The translations under genes were made by a program, and so were the position numbers. Of a DNA stretch of 64,000 nt, positions 1 to 11,772 are shown piece after piece. The stretch is from Brachypodius melanocephalos (taxonomy: Eukaryota > Chordata > Aves > Passeriformes > Pycnonotidae), in contig VZSR01000386.1 in assembly GCA_013398615.1 (NCBI GenBank), positions 1,174,741-1,238,740 of the forward strand, read 5' to 3'. Positions within the stretch are counted from its first letter, which is position 1, and every line of letters starts with the position of its first letter. The notes under the pieces are model-generated. The model saw only the letters and a program-made list of their open reading frames with translations. It made no database searches and was not told where the DNA came from.

Positions 1-237
1 GTGGGGGTCAGTGCATGGCTGGGGGCACCGCTGGGCTCGGGCCAAATCCCACTCCACAGCCTCGAGCTCGGCTCAGAGCGTGGGACTCAGCTCCCAGTTG
101 CAGCAAGGGCTGGGCAGGGGCTGCAGGACACCTCAGAGCTCCCTGGTGGGCTCTCTGCCCCCCCACAGCACCCCATTTCCATGGCTGGGTGCAGTGACAC
201 CCCCAGCTGTTTGTCCCACACTCTGACTCTCTTCCAG

Positions 238-1453
238 GGGTGGCAAACTCTTCCAGGTGCTGCTGGGTGCCCACTCACTGACGGAACCGGAGCCCCACAA
301 ACGCCTGTACCAAGTGCGCGCCCAGTTCCCCCACCCTGGCAGCAACATCCACAACAACAAGGACGACCTTCTCCTCCTCCAGGTGGGCTGCTGGCTGATG
401 GGACCCTCCTCCCCACCAGGCACAGCCCCATTCCTGCAAATCCCACTGTCCCTTGGGACCCTTCAGGGTCACTGACTGGCCAGAGGAAATCCTCACGGTC
501 AGGCAGGGCCTGGTTCCCCTGTCCATCTCTCCCTGTCCCATGGGACCATCCCTGCTTCCCCCACCCAAGACCTTTGAGCTGTGTCCAAATGCCTCCATCT
601 TCCTCATAGCTCCAGTTCTGATCTCTGGCTGCATCCCAGGGCTCCAATCAGGCGGCGAAGCCCTGAGTGTGGCTGAGGCCAGGGTGGTCTCGATATCAGA
701 GCTGGGCTCATTGTGCCCTGCTGGGTCCTGGGCACAGCTGTCCCCGTGACCTGGGTCCCCTCTGTCTGGCTTTGTGACAGCTGGAAGAGAAAGCAGAGCT
801 GAACTCGGACGTGCAGGTGCTGCCCTTCCAGCGGGAGGACAGGGACGTGGCGGCCGACACGGTGTGCGAGGTGGCGGGGTGGGGCACCACCGACCACAGC
901 GGCACCAGGCCGGACAAGCTGCACCAGGTGGAGCGGCCGGTGATCAGCCGCGACGTCTGCAACCACCGCACGCGCCACGACGGCACCGTCACCCACAACA
1001 TGATGTGCACCGACTCCCGCAGGAAGGACACCTGCAAGGTACCACACACCCACCACGGATATCCATGGCCAGACCCCTGGAAGGCTGGGAGGGGCAAGAG
1101 GGGACAATGCCCAGAGCCTGGGAGAGGCGAGGAGGGGACAATGTCCCCGGGGTGAGTGCCCCCCGTGCTGGCAGCTGCAGAGCGGCTCACAGGAGCCTGG
1201 AGGCAGCAATGAGGGGTGGGAGATGGGCTGGGGTGTCCTAGCAACGTCTTGGCCGTACTGATGAGGTCTGGCCCTGCAGGGAGACTCCGGTGGCCCCCTG
1301 GTCTGCGGCGGGGTGGCCGAGGGAGTGGTCACGGCCGGCTCCCGCGTCTGTGGCAACTACAAGAAGCCAGCCATCTACACCCGCATCGCACCCTACGCGG
1401 CCTGGATCGACGGCGTCATGGCCTCCGCGGATGGGGAGGGGGACACTCGCTGA
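238..1453 (+). CDS. CFD: Complement factor D (adipsin), serine protease, 3' three coding exons (5' part lies before the window)
   Basis: Factor D is the trypsin-fold S1 protease that cleaves factor B bound to C3b in the alternative complement pathway; it is secreted. Coding exons seen: 238-382, 781-1038 and 1280-1453, all with AG/GT borders and phases that join. Exon 1 here carries LLGAHSLTEPEP and the catalytic Asp in KDDLLLLQ. Exon 2 carries CEVAGWG and ends in KDTCK. Exon 3 opens with the catalytic Ser motif GDSGGP and ends YAAWIDGVMASADGEGDTR followed by TGA. The Asp in KDTCKGDSGG is the trypsin-type S1 specificity residue (Asp189). The signal peptide, activation peptide and catalytic His exons are upstream of the window. 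Odd points: VVTAGSR replaces the VVTSGSR I recall for mammals, and the C-terminus runs about ten residues longer. Position next to MED16 fits CFD in other vertebrates. Confidence 0.95.
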
Positions 1454-1740
1454 GGGCACCGCAGGGACCTGCTCCGTGCCACGGCTTGCTGCTGCCAGCA
1501 TGGCCAGAGCATTCACAGTGCCACCCCACTGCGTGCCATGGGCTCCTGCTGCTGCCCACCCCGCTGCCAGAGCGTCCCCACAAGCCAAGAGGAGGGCCGG
1601 GCCAGGGGGCTGGCGAGGAACCAAGGAAGGGGGTCCCTGGCTCCCCCACAAAGCACAGGGCCCAGGTGGGGGAGAATTGGGGGTCACAGCCCTCAACAGG
1701 CTTTGCTGAAGGTGCCCAGAATGCTGCCCGCAACCGCTGC

Positions 1741-1746
1741 AATAAA
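1741..1746 (+). promoter_or_regulatory. CFD: CFD polyadenylation signal AATAAA
   Basis: A canonical AATAAA lies 288 bases after the CFD stop codon, giving a short 3' UTR of about 0.3 kb (1454 to roughly 1765). Confidence 0.8.
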
Positions 1747-1769
1747 GTGATGATGATTCCTGCAGAGCT

Positions 1770-3105
1770 GCTGGGCTGGAGGAGTGGGGTGAAGGAGGGA
1801 GTTGGGGTGGTCTGCACAAGGAGGCCCTGCCCAGGAGGAGCTGGACATGGGGTGGGAGATGCTGAGTTTGAGCTCTTGGGGATGGCATGGCCTCGGGTGG
1901 GAGCAGGGGACACATCCCACAATGTGGCCACAGTGTGATCGAGATCTGGGATCTCCCACAGGGTCATTGTGTGAATATTTGGGGAAGCAGAATCTGCCTG
2001 TTGCTGATATGGCAGTGGCAGCTCTGGCTCTCACTGTAGGATCTGTGCTGGAACCCAACAGGATTCTCACTGGGCCCCTCTTGTCCCAGGAGCTGAGGGG
2101 CAGGGCAGGGCAGAGCCCCCATCTTCCCACCACAACCCTGGTCACCCCCAGACCCTTGCTCTCCCACTCCCTCTTTGGAGGGAGCAAGGCCAAGACACAA
2201 GAGATGGGAGCAGGGCAGCAGCACAGCCCAGGGCACTGCCAGACCCTTCCAGTCCCACCCCAGGAGCTCTGTAGTCAGCAGGGGGCTAAGGGGGACATGA
2301 ATATGTCTCCATCCCCCTGCTGTGCTGCTGTTCCCTGTTACCAATCCAACATTAAATAACCCCAAACCTGTCCTATAAGGAGCTCACAGAGGGCCCAGTT
2401 TGAGTTTTACTTACAGGGGAAAAGAGCCTTAATAAGGTACAGTTTCCTAATTAGCCATTTGATTGTCCCTAATTATCAGCAGAGCAGAGGGGGAGAGATC
2501 TGTACAGCTCTTACAGCTCTGTGCAGCGAAACATTCGCTGGAGTCGAGGGATGAACTCTGTCACCAGCTCCAGTTCTCAATAATGAAATCATGGTTCCAG
2601 AGGGAAAGGAATGTACCAAGACTGGCTCACTCCCTCTCTTAAATGGTCTGTGGGGACCTGGAATTGCTGGCTGAGGTGCAGCAGCAGAAGGCTCCAGTCT
2701 TTTCCCCCTAAGAGCTGAAGGACCCATGGGAGAGGAGCAGGCCCAGATCACCCCCAAATGGCTGGGGATCCACAGGCACAGCCACGCTGGCTCCAGGAGG
2801 CTGGGATGTGATTTCCTGCCCAGGGCAGCAGCAGCTGAGGGCAAGGGAGGGCGAAAGTCTGAAAGGATTTTTGGCTGCTCCTCCTCTGGAACGCTCAAGC
2901 GTCCAGCCTTGCTGAAGCTGGAGGCTTACACAACCCCAAGGATCTGATGTTTTTCCCTCGAGTGTCCATAAGGCAAACCTTGAAAACATCCATTTCCCCT
3001 TCCCCTTTTTCCAGCAATGGGGGTTCTTTTCCTGACAGATGCTCTGGCAGCCCTCCTGTGGCTCCACTGCTGGGCGGCCACGTCACACCACAGAAACAAA
3101 CCACA
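1770..3105. other. Intergenic interval between CFD and MED16
   Basis: The two genes converge across about 1.3 kb. I see no exon-like open frame with family similarity, no RNA gene and no clear repeat. There is a mildly AT-richer patch near 2340-2475 (TTAAATAACC, CCTAATTAGCC, CCTAATTATC). Confidence 0.6.
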
Positions 3106-3131
3106 TGGTTCTGTACAAAACCAGGAGAATT

Positions 3132-3137
3132 TTTATT
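3132..3137 (-). promoter_or_regulatory. MED16: MED16 polyadenylation signal (AATAAA on the minus strand)
   Basis: The plus strand reads TTTATT about 535 bases past the MED16 stop codon (read leftward). The likely 3' UTR runs from 3671 down to about 3110. Confidence 0.75.
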
Positions 3138-3671
3138 TACAACAGCAAGAGGCAAAGGGAGGCTTCACTCCAGGCAGCAGCATTCATATTCCTGCTCCCA
3201 TCCAACACAGATGGGCACACAGGAGCCAATTCCTGTCTCAGGGACAAGGATGGTGAGGGATCAGGAGTGCCCAGCCCATGGTGGCACTTCCCAAGCAGCT
3301 GGAGGCACAGGATGGATGTGAGGTACCAGCTGTGCCCCCCTCAAATGGGACTTTGTTCCTCACTAGCTGCCCCATCACCACTCTGCCCAGGCCAGGGCAG
3401 CTGCCAGGACATGGCTGCTCTGCTGGCACAGCCCCAAAACACAGCCAGGCTCTCCCCTCCTGGGCCCCAAATTATGGGGAAACTTCCTTTCCAGCTCTTC
3501 CCTGGTGAAAGAGGCAGAGCTCCCTCAGCTGTTTTCCAGCACAGCTCAACCAAGGAGAAGCAGCAGCAGCTTTTCCAGCATGAGGGAGAGGAGCTGCCAT
3601 TCCCTTGTCCCAAAACCTCCATGAAGGGAGCGCTGTGCAGCTCTTGGCCCCCACTGCACCCCAGGAACGGC

Positions 3672-6600
3672 TCAGGAGTAGCTGAGGGGCATCTTCCTCC
3701 ACAGCCCCCCACACAGGCAGTTCTTGATCCAACGCTGCTCCCATTGCTTCACTGCTGTCACCTTGTTGGGCGACTTCAGCATGGTGACACAGCCACACCT
3801 GGGGGGACACAGAGGGTGCAGCCAGCCTGGGGGGCAGTGCAGAGCCAGCACTGCTGGGGTGCTGCATGGATCACACAGGGATCTGGGTATCCATGGGGGA
3901 AACCAGCTCCTGTCATCTGCAGGTGACACTTGTGAGCACTAAAATCAGCTGAATCCAGCGAGCAACAATCCCGCTGAGGGCTCTGCTGGAGCTGGAGCCT
4001 GGCAAGGAACAGCCCCAGCTGCTGTTTATACATGAAACAACTGACAGTCATCTCACAAAAATGATCTGCTACAGAGGCTTTCTATTAAAACCAGTAATTA
4101 AAGCTAATTCAATCACATGACTTAGATGGATGTTTGTTCCCTGAGCCATTATCCTGCAATCCAGGCTCTCCCATGAGGGTGGATGAGTAGAGCAGCATGA
4201 AATGCAAGCGTGGTGGAAAGATGACCCCAAAATGGGAGCAGGGGCAGCGGGGTGATTCCTCCCTCCAGCCCTGCTATGAATACACAGGTGCTTTAATGAC
4301 CAGACCCACAGAACTGGGCATCACATAAAGAAATTGCTGCAGGTCTCCTCAGGCCAGATTACTTTAAAAGCTTTATCTGATCTGTTTGATTTTTAACCCA
4401 AGGGCAAGGCTGCAACAATGCTACTCTGACAATGACATGGGCATCCCAGGTTGGGGACACAGCCCCAACTGGCCTCAGAGAGCTCCTGAAGGACACAGGA
4501 CAGTCCAAGTCCTGCCCAAGCTCCACTGCAAGCATCGCTTACCTGGTACAGGACTTGCATTCCTCTGTTGGGTAGGCACCCAGGTGCAGCCGCCTCAAGT
4601 GGTCAATTTTGGGCTGTCCAGGGGCCCTGGGGAGGGAGAACAGGACTTTTCTAGAGTGTCACTTTCCATGAGCTGCTCCCAGCACAAGGAGCTGCATCTC
4701 ACTGGCCAACACAGCAGAGGCTCTGCCCACTTGTCCACCCAGTGGCATGAGATTCGTTTTCACAATGACACAATTAATCACATTAATTAATGGGAGTTTC
4801 CCCTCAATTTGCTAACACTTTTCAGTACTTAAAGTTCCCAGCCCATCACAAGCTGAGAAACAGATTTGAGCAGAAAGGACAAACTGCTCTTGGGTCACAG
4901 CAGCAAGGAGACAAGCCAAACCTCAGAGCTGCCAAGACTCCTTCTCACCACGGAATTGACTTGTTCCAGGGGTTTGTACCTGACAAAGGCATCGAACTGG
5001 GAAGAGACAGTGTGGCCAACAAGCCCAGGAGCCTTCCCAAACTGCAGGCGGACCAGCTGCTTGTTCTGCAGCTTGCTGATGATGCCATCGTTGATGGGCA
5101 GCCAGTCAATGTTGGGAATGAGCAGCTGGCTGGGCAGGAGGCAGCACTCATCAATCAGGGCATCATCGGGCTCCGTGATGTGATTTTCCTCACGACCTGC
5201 ATGGGAAAAAAGGAAAGAATCCTGTGACCTTTACATTTCTCCCTCAGAGCTCCAGAGAGCTGTGTGCAGCTTCCTCCTCCACTGCCAACTCAGCCTGGAG
5301 AACAATAACCTTGGCAGCTGCACTTGCCCTTTCTCAACGTGCCAGACCCCCTTGGAGTGATGTCCCACCCCACTGCTGCAAGAATTCAGGGAACCGGCCA
5401 CACTCACAGCACAGCCAGAGCTTGGTCAGGAGCCGGAAGAGCAGGGACATGCTGTCCTGGGTGTCTGAGGTTGCTGTGTACACGGGGAGGCAGCTGGGCT
5501 TCAGCAGCCCCCAGATGCGGATCACCACCATGAGCTCCCGGAACATGCCCAGGGACGCGCCGTCGCGCAGGAAGCTGTGGCCGGGGCGCACTGGGGAGCC
5601 CTGCAGGGTGACAGAGCACGGGTGGGGGGGGTCACACCAGCCTGGGTAGGGTCACAGCAGCCCCAGACAGCTCCTGCTTCCAGCAGCACACACCCCATGG
5701 AACCCGCTGCTGGGGATGGTGGAGGATCACCTGAAGGTGACACCTTTGCAGAGCTTCAAGAGGAGTGTCCCCAAATCGCCCAGGCATCGTGCTGGTCACC
5801 AGACCCAGATGGGCATGGGAAAAGCCATTCTCTAATTCTGCTGTTCCTCCTCCCCAGTGCCTATGCTGACAGGGACATGTGGCCCTGTGTGCCCTGGCTA
5901 AAGCTCCACAGTACCACCCATGGGTGTTTGCGTACTCTTGGCATGTCCCCAGCACTCTGGATCTCACCTGGTTGGGAAGGCTGGCCAGCAGGTACAGCAC
6001 AAAATCCCCAACCCACTGGATGAGCTGCTGCAGGGACTGCAATGTCGTCATCTCTAGGACAAACTCTTCCGTCTTCAGGTTAATCATCACCTTGTCAATG
6101 TCTGGAAGAGAATCAAGACAGTGCCTGGCTCAGGAAGATGGATCCAAACCCCACAACCCTCCCTGGGGAGGTCACCCTTATCCTCCTCCTCAAATCCAGG
6201 AATTACCATGAGACCGTGACACCATGGGGAACAGTCCAATCCCAAACCCTGGGATGCTGGGAGCAGTCAGTACCTACATCCGTGATCTTGGAGCAGATCT
6301 CGGTGAGCCGGTCCCCGGGGCTCTTGTCAGGAGTGTTGAGGAAGTGTGGACGCAGCAGCGACTTCAGGGTGCAGCTGATGGCGATGAGGAAGAGCTTGGC
6401 GTGGTAATCACACACACGGGCAATGGTGCTGGAGGAGAGCTTGCACAGCGACGCCTTCATGGCAACGATGCGTGTGGAGAGCACCTGAGCCACGGGGAAA
6501 CATAGCAAAATGCACAAAGAAAGGTAGGAATTAGCATAAGCTCATTAAAGCTGCTGCTGCTGCTTTATTCTCTGCTCTCTGTTTCTGCTGCAGGAGTGAC

Positions 6601-9600
6601 AGGAGCAGTGAATGCTGCGCACGTGAGCGCTCTGCTGGGCACGTGCTGCTGTTCCCAGAATCTGCCAAAAATACACTTCACCGCCTCACCCCAAGTTTCC
6701 AACAGGTAGAGACCCCGCTGATACCAGTGAAAGTGAACACTGTTGATATGGAAGCTCTTCCCAGCTCTATCACTGCCCGAGCCAGGCACTCAGAGAGCAC
6801 AGGCAGGCAGAGCCACCAATGTCCTGAGGACTGGCACTGGCTGCTCCTCACTCCAAGTCCCTGAGCCCCCTCACGCCCACCCTGGGGGTGAGCCCAGAGC
6901 TCTCACCTGCTGCAGGGCCGCATTCTGACGCATGTACTCCTCGTGCAGCTTCTCCACCAGGTTCTGCACCATGCTGGGCTGGACGTGGAGCAGGATGTCC
7001 CACCAGTCGTAGCCAGTCACCATGCAGTACTCCAGCAGGAACAGCAAGTGCCGCAGGGACATGTTCATGTCCAGCACGTGGCCCATGGAGGGGGAGATGC
7101 GGAGCATGCTCAGCTTGAAGGGAGGAACCAAAGGGAAACTGGCTTCAGGAGTGGGCTTGAAATCATCCCACAAACCCACAACACAACAGGAGACTCAATG
7201 AAGTTCAATCTTGAACTAATGACAGTTTCTGCACTGACGGGATACATCCCTTTCCAATACAGATCTCACAGCTGGAACTCCCAGTGTTTTCTGAGCAATC
7301 CTCAGAGAGCCGGGTGAGAAATAACCCCACCATAAGAGAGCACTAACCTTCCCATGACTGTCCACACCAGCCAGAGCCAGCGATGTCCAGGAGAGCTGCA
7401 TGGCCTTGAAGTGCACCAGGGGCCCTGCGGTGCGAGGGCGCTTGAGGGCCGGCTCGTCCACAGGACGCTGCGAGGAGGAGCCGTAGAACACGGCCATCAT
7501 CTGCAGGGACAGCCGGTGCACGATGTGGACACTGCCATCGTGGAAAGCCAAGGCCAGGCCTGGGGACAGGAGACAAGCAGGGCTGAGCAAGCAGCTCCTC
7601 CCAAAATGGCAGAGCCCTCACACAAAGCAGTGGCCACCACTGAAGCCTATGGAGAAGGCAAAAGGCTGGGGGCTCACAGCCTTTCACAGCTTCTTCCCAC
7701 ACTGGGATGGGGAGGACATCCCATTTGAAAGTTTTCCTTCACCATTCCATGTGCTTTACTTCAGCTACAGCAGAAGTGGTGAAATTCCGGCCAAAAGCCA
7801 CATGTTTAGGACAAAGACAACACGAACTCCTTACCCAGTCCAGGGAAGAACTTGGTGTCGTTTGCCACCTTCAGGTCGGTGTTGGTCAGAGAGATTGGCA
7901 GCTTTGGCAGCGCCACGGCCGACACTCTGTCCAGGTCGTTGGTGGCAGACAGGATCCGCCACTTCAGGATCATGGGCTGCTTGTCTCCCACTTGGGAAAA
8001 AGAGCAAATGAGTGAGAATTTTGTCCCAGAGAGATCAGAAAATCCACCCCCCATTTCTGCCCACACTCCCCAACCAAGCAGGATCACAGATCAGGCAATG
8101 GTATATTTCCCATATATTTCCAGTATGTTTCCCTCATATTTGCCTGGTTTTTTTTCCTGAATTATACAAACAACATGTTTTGCCAAATCTCTCTTGATGG
8201 GAAGCTCTGCTGCGGGTGATTAAGATCTTTATACACAATAATCCTTTATATTTCACCAAACAAACTGCCCCGATTAATTCTGTTCTATCTGAGATCAGGT
8301 GGAGCCCAGGCAGCCGGGGCAGGGGATTAATCCAGCTCTGCTGCTTGATCCCGGTCCTTTGGGAGCCTTTGCTCCACTGGCGGCAGGAAGGGAGGCCGTG
8401 CAGCAAAACACAGAAAACGTCTTTTATGAAGTGAAAGCAACAACCAAACCCTTTCCTGGAAACAGCAAGTTGCTGCCTATGATTGCAAACAGACAGAAAA
8501 GACTGAGAACACCTGAAAATAAACACAAGATTCTGAATAATCCCATATATGGGATAATGGATGTGAGAAACTGCTGCTTTTTCCCTCAGACCAAGCTCCT
8601 GTTCTTGAGAGTCCCCAGTGCAGACACTTACCCACAGGAGAGATTTGCTGGAAGATGTTGTTGACAGGCAGGCCCTCCTTCCTAAGGGACCAGCACTCCA
8701 CAATGCTGTTGTTTTGGTTGGAAGCACAAAGCAATACCTGAGGAACAGAGCCCCCCACCACAAGCGTCACAACAGGGAGAATACTGCCCTGGTCATTCCC
8801 ACCCTCCATTTCCAGGGTCCTGCTCCTACTCAGGTAATGCTCCACCAGCAAAAAGCACAGAATCAAATCAGTGGGAGGTGATGGTAAGGTCCCTAACTCC
8901 AGCTGCACCAGCAGCACTTCCTAGAAGGGCAACTAGGAATACCAGAGGTATTGGAAGACAAGCTGGTCACCTCCAGACCCTCTGAGGAAGGCCAGGTGGA
9001 GCAAAGAGCAGCTGCCCACCTGCTCTGACATGTCCCGAGCCAGGAATTTCAGGTGGGTGATGGCCGGGTACTTGTCCTTGCGCGCGGGGTCGGTGGTGCA
9101 GCGCATGAAGAGGGACGGCAGGATCTCGGTGTCGATCTTGCACTTCTCGTTCACCACGCTGACGCAGACCTTGTAGAACTGCACGGGGGACGTGCTGCTG
9201 CCGTCGGACGTGGCCACCACGATGTTGCCCCCGCCCGTGAAGGCGACGTCGGCCAAGGCCACGCGGCAGCGGAGGCGGCACAGGCTCTCGGTGGCCGTCA
9301 GCACCTGCCCGTTGGGCTTGAGGAGGGACACGGTGACCAGCCCGCTGATGGTCACGGCAATCCAGCCCTCCATGGGCTTCCCGCCGAACAGCGTCAGCGA
9401 CGGGGAGAATTTCACCCGGGAAAACTTCTCGCCGAAGTTCGAGGCTCCGGACTGTAACAAAGGTCAACAAAAGGTAGGTGTTTGCAGCCCCAAAATTTGT
9501 GCCTGTGGAGCTCTCCTCGTGGGAGAGGGGCAGGATTTATGTGGGAGACCTCAGGGGTTAAAAAAACACAAGCAGGCAACTTGTGCTTGGCAGCTTGGGG

Positions 9601-10808
9601 CTTTCAGAATCACACAAACAAGGAGCTCATCTCCATGTCCAAATCCCCGGATTGAACCTCGACACTCTGAATTACCACTGGTAAGGAAAGAACTGCTCTA
9701 TCTCCATGTTCCTGCCTAGAACTGAGGTACCACGCTAAGGGAGACACATTTGAAACACCAAGACAAACAAGGCTCCAACCCCCCCTCAGAATTCAGCAGG
9801 AACCAGGAATCTGACTTCTCTTTGACTGGAAAAACTCCCCAAGGCCAACAAGAGAGCCCAGAGCATGGAACACAGGCAGGATCCTGAGTTCTTTGCCAAG
9901 ACCTGAGCCAGAGTTCCAGCCCAGATCCCTCACAATGCTGAGACAAACCTTCTCCACGTGCAGTGCTAGTTTGACACCGTTGTGCAGCCAGGACAGGGCT
10001 ACCACCGGGTCCCCCTCCACCACGCTGCCCACCGTGTTCTCCCAGCTGTTGGCCAGGTGATCTGTCATGCTCCAGCACTTGATGTGGCCATCAGCATCTG
10101 CCGAGAGCAGCCTGGAGCCTGTGACAATGACACTGCATGAGAACAGGGGGAACAGCCAAAGCCCCACAAGGAATCACATCCCATCGGTTTGGGACATGCA
10201 CGGCATGGGTGGGACACAGTGTCAATGAGGAGGGATCCCAGCCCACCTGACTGATCCCACTCCAAACACGTGATGACTTCAGTGTGGCCCGAGTTCACAG
10301 AGTAGACGTCCCAGGGGTGCTCAGTGTCAATGATATGGACCATGTGGGTGAGATCTGTGTGAACAGAGAAGTGACTCCCTGTCCACTGTCATTGTTTCTG
10401 AGCCTCAGAGCCTCAGCTGATGCAGGGAAAACACAAAATGGTTTGGGGTAGTGTAGAAACTTTGCTGGGAATTCAGTCCTGGTTTATGGGAAACCCACTC
10501 CCCGGGAACAAACGCGTGTTAGACACTGCCAGAGGCTGAGGGACAGAAGGAAAAGTAGGAGAAGCAGCCAGGAGCTGTCAGGGGCAGGGCAGAGCTCCGG
10601 CCCAGTGGATCCTGGACTTTCCCAAGAGCACCAGGAGCTTCCAGGAGAGACTTCCCAAGGGGCACGCCGTACCTTTCTCCTCCTCATTGCGGAGGTCGGT
10701 GGTGAAGGCGATGAGGTTGCGGCAGGACCAGGCGCACACGAGGGGGATGGAGGGGCAGTGGTTGCTCTTGGGTTTCTTCTCCCACTCGCACACGTAGGCC
10801 AGGTCCAT
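3672..10808 (-). CDS. MED16: Mediator complex subunit 16 (THRAP5/TRAP95), complete coding region
   Basis: MED16 is a tail-module subunit of the nuclear Mediator complex that relays activator signals to RNA polymerase II. Fourteen coding exons read leftward: 10808-10673, 10354-10247, 10118-9949, 9451-9020, 8737-8632, 7990-7835, 7559-7348, 7113-6907, 6484-6274, 6101-5968, 5600-5408, 5196-4980, 4626-4543, 3798-3672. They sum to 2493 bases, 830 residues plus stop, close to the human protein. The N-terminal half is the WD40-type propeller (ITCLEWDQSG, DADGHIKCWS, SWLHNGVKLAL). The middle is alpha-helical (HLLFLLEYCMVTGYDWWD). The C-terminus has a conserved Cys cluster, ECKSCTRCGC, at about residues 783-792, possibly metal-binding, then KQWEQRWIKNC. 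I chose the Met of MDLAYVCEWEK as start because it matches the human downstream Met. Upstream in-frame sequence lacks the human first Met (see findings). Confidence 0.96.
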
Positions 10809-11183
10809 CCCGCCGGCCCGGCCCCGGAGGGGACACGGGACAGCCTCGGTCCTGCCTGGGGGCGACACAAGGCCGGTCACACCGGGAACAGAACGTACGA
10901 CCCGCAAGGACTCCAGCCCCAGCGGCCACGGGGAGGGTACAGCCCCCGGGACACCGGTGGGGACAGCCCAGCACCGGGAGAGACCCCGGCGGTCCCGGGA
11001 GGAGGCGGAGGGAGCGCTCCGCGGGTACCGACCCTACGACGGACGGGAGGATCCCGGCGACGGACTCGGGGTGAACAAGGGGAGCTGTTAGAGGTTCCCA
11101 GGACTCGCGGGAAAGTCACGGAAGGGGCCCGGGGCTGTCACAGGAGGTTGGTTCCCCGGGGATCCCGGTCCGGCCTCACTCAC

Positions 11184-11300
11184 CGGCGCCCGCCGCCGCC
11201 CGCCGCTCCCAGGACCCCGGCGCCTCCGGGGGCTGCCCGTCCCATGCCTGAGCCGCGCGCTCAGGCACCGCCGCGGCCACCCTCAGAGAGCCGCTCAGAG
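11184..11300 (-). promoter_or_regulatory. MED16: MED16 untranslated first exon and CpG-rich promoter
   Basis: A strong donor on the minus strand (CCG|GTGAGTGAGG) ends a GC-rich exon at 11184. It can be spliced to the acceptor just above 10855 (CCCCCAG|GCAGG) or to a second AG four bases further on. The exon contains one ATG (11245-11243). The transcription start is not visible directly; it should lie between about 11220 and 11300, just before the AT-rich U6 enhancer. The exon is inferred from splice signals and base composition. Confidence 0.55.
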
Positions 11301-11306
11301 GCTCTA

Positions 11307-11339
11307 ATTAGCATAACAAACTACCCAGAATCCACCGGG
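11307..11339 (+). promoter_or_regulatory. U6 distal sequence element: octamer-like site plus STAF/ZNF143 (SPH) site
   Basis: ATTAGCAT (11307-11314) is one base from the inverted octamer ATTTGCAT. It is followed eight bases later by TACCCAGAATCCACCGGG (11322-11339), a near-perfect match to the STAF/ZNF143 consensus. This lies 192-224 bases before the U6 start, where vertebrate snRNA enhancers (DSE) normally sit, and just upstream of the MED16 first exon on the other strand. Confidence 0.8.
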
Positions 11340-11465
11340 TAAAAATAACAAATATAAGCGGCAGATTTCGGACATTTTCTGGAAATCCAAGGAAAATGAG
11401 AGGGTGAAAGATTGAGAAATACTTGGGAGGACTCATTGTGTGTTCAGTATGGAGCCACGCCACAG

Positions 11466-11485
11466 TCACCCTATCCTGATTATAT
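11466..11485 (+). promoter_or_regulatory. U6 proximal sequence element (PSE)
   Basis: TCACCCTATCCTGATTATAT begins 65 bases before the U6 start. The TCACC opening and the position match the vertebrate PSE bound by SNAPc; the 3' half is a weaker match. Confidence 0.7.
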
Positions 11486-11499
11486 CACCTTTCTAAGCC

Positions 11500-11507
11500 T
11501 TTAAATA
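11500..11507 (+). promoter_or_regulatory. U6 TATA box
   Basis: TTTAAATA occupies positions -31 to -24 relative to the U6 start. A PSE combined with a TATA box at this spacing specifies RNA polymerase III in vertebrate snRNA promoters. Confidence 0.85.
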
Positions 11508-11530
11508 CTGCGGCGGGTGGAGTTAGATTC

Positions 11531-11536
11531 GTGCTC

Positions 11537-11587
<51 letters not shown>

Positions 11588-11637
11588 GGCCCCTGCGCAA
11601 GGATGACACGCAAATTCGTGAAGCGTTCCATATTTTT
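11531..11637 (+). ncRNA. RNU6: U6 spliceosomal snRNA, intact gene
   Basis: The 107 bases run from GTGCTCGCTTCGGCAGCACA to GCGTTCCATATTTTT and match vertebrate U6 by eye from end to end. They include the 5' stem-loop, the ACAGAGA box that pairs with the 5' splice site, and the AGC catalytic triad with the ISL region. The run TTTTT at 11633-11637 is the pol III stop. U6 is the catalytic RNA of the major spliceosome. Most U6-like sequences in vertebrate genomes are retropseudogenes, but this one has an octamer/STAF enhancer, PSE and TATA at correct spacing, so it is very probably active. As I recall, human RNU6-9 occupies the same place beside MED16. Confidence 0.97.
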
Positions 11638-11766
11638 CGCACCTCCCCGCACCCACCTTTTGCAGCCCGTGCCGAACCGGCTGCCCCACGACCCCCCGCC
11701 CACACACACCCTCCCTGTCCACCCCATCGCAATGGAGAGACAGAGCCGGAGGAGGGGAGCACCGTC

Positions 11767-11772
11767 TTTATT
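11767..11772 (-). promoter_or_regulatory. R3HDM4: R3HDM4 polyadenylation signal (AATAAA on the minus strand)
   Basis: TTTATT on the plus strand lies about 0.9 kb past the R3HDM4 stop codon and only 130 bases from the U6 terminator. The 3' UTR would run from 12664 down to about 11750, so R3HDM4 and U6 are convergent and tightly packed. Confidence 0.7.
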
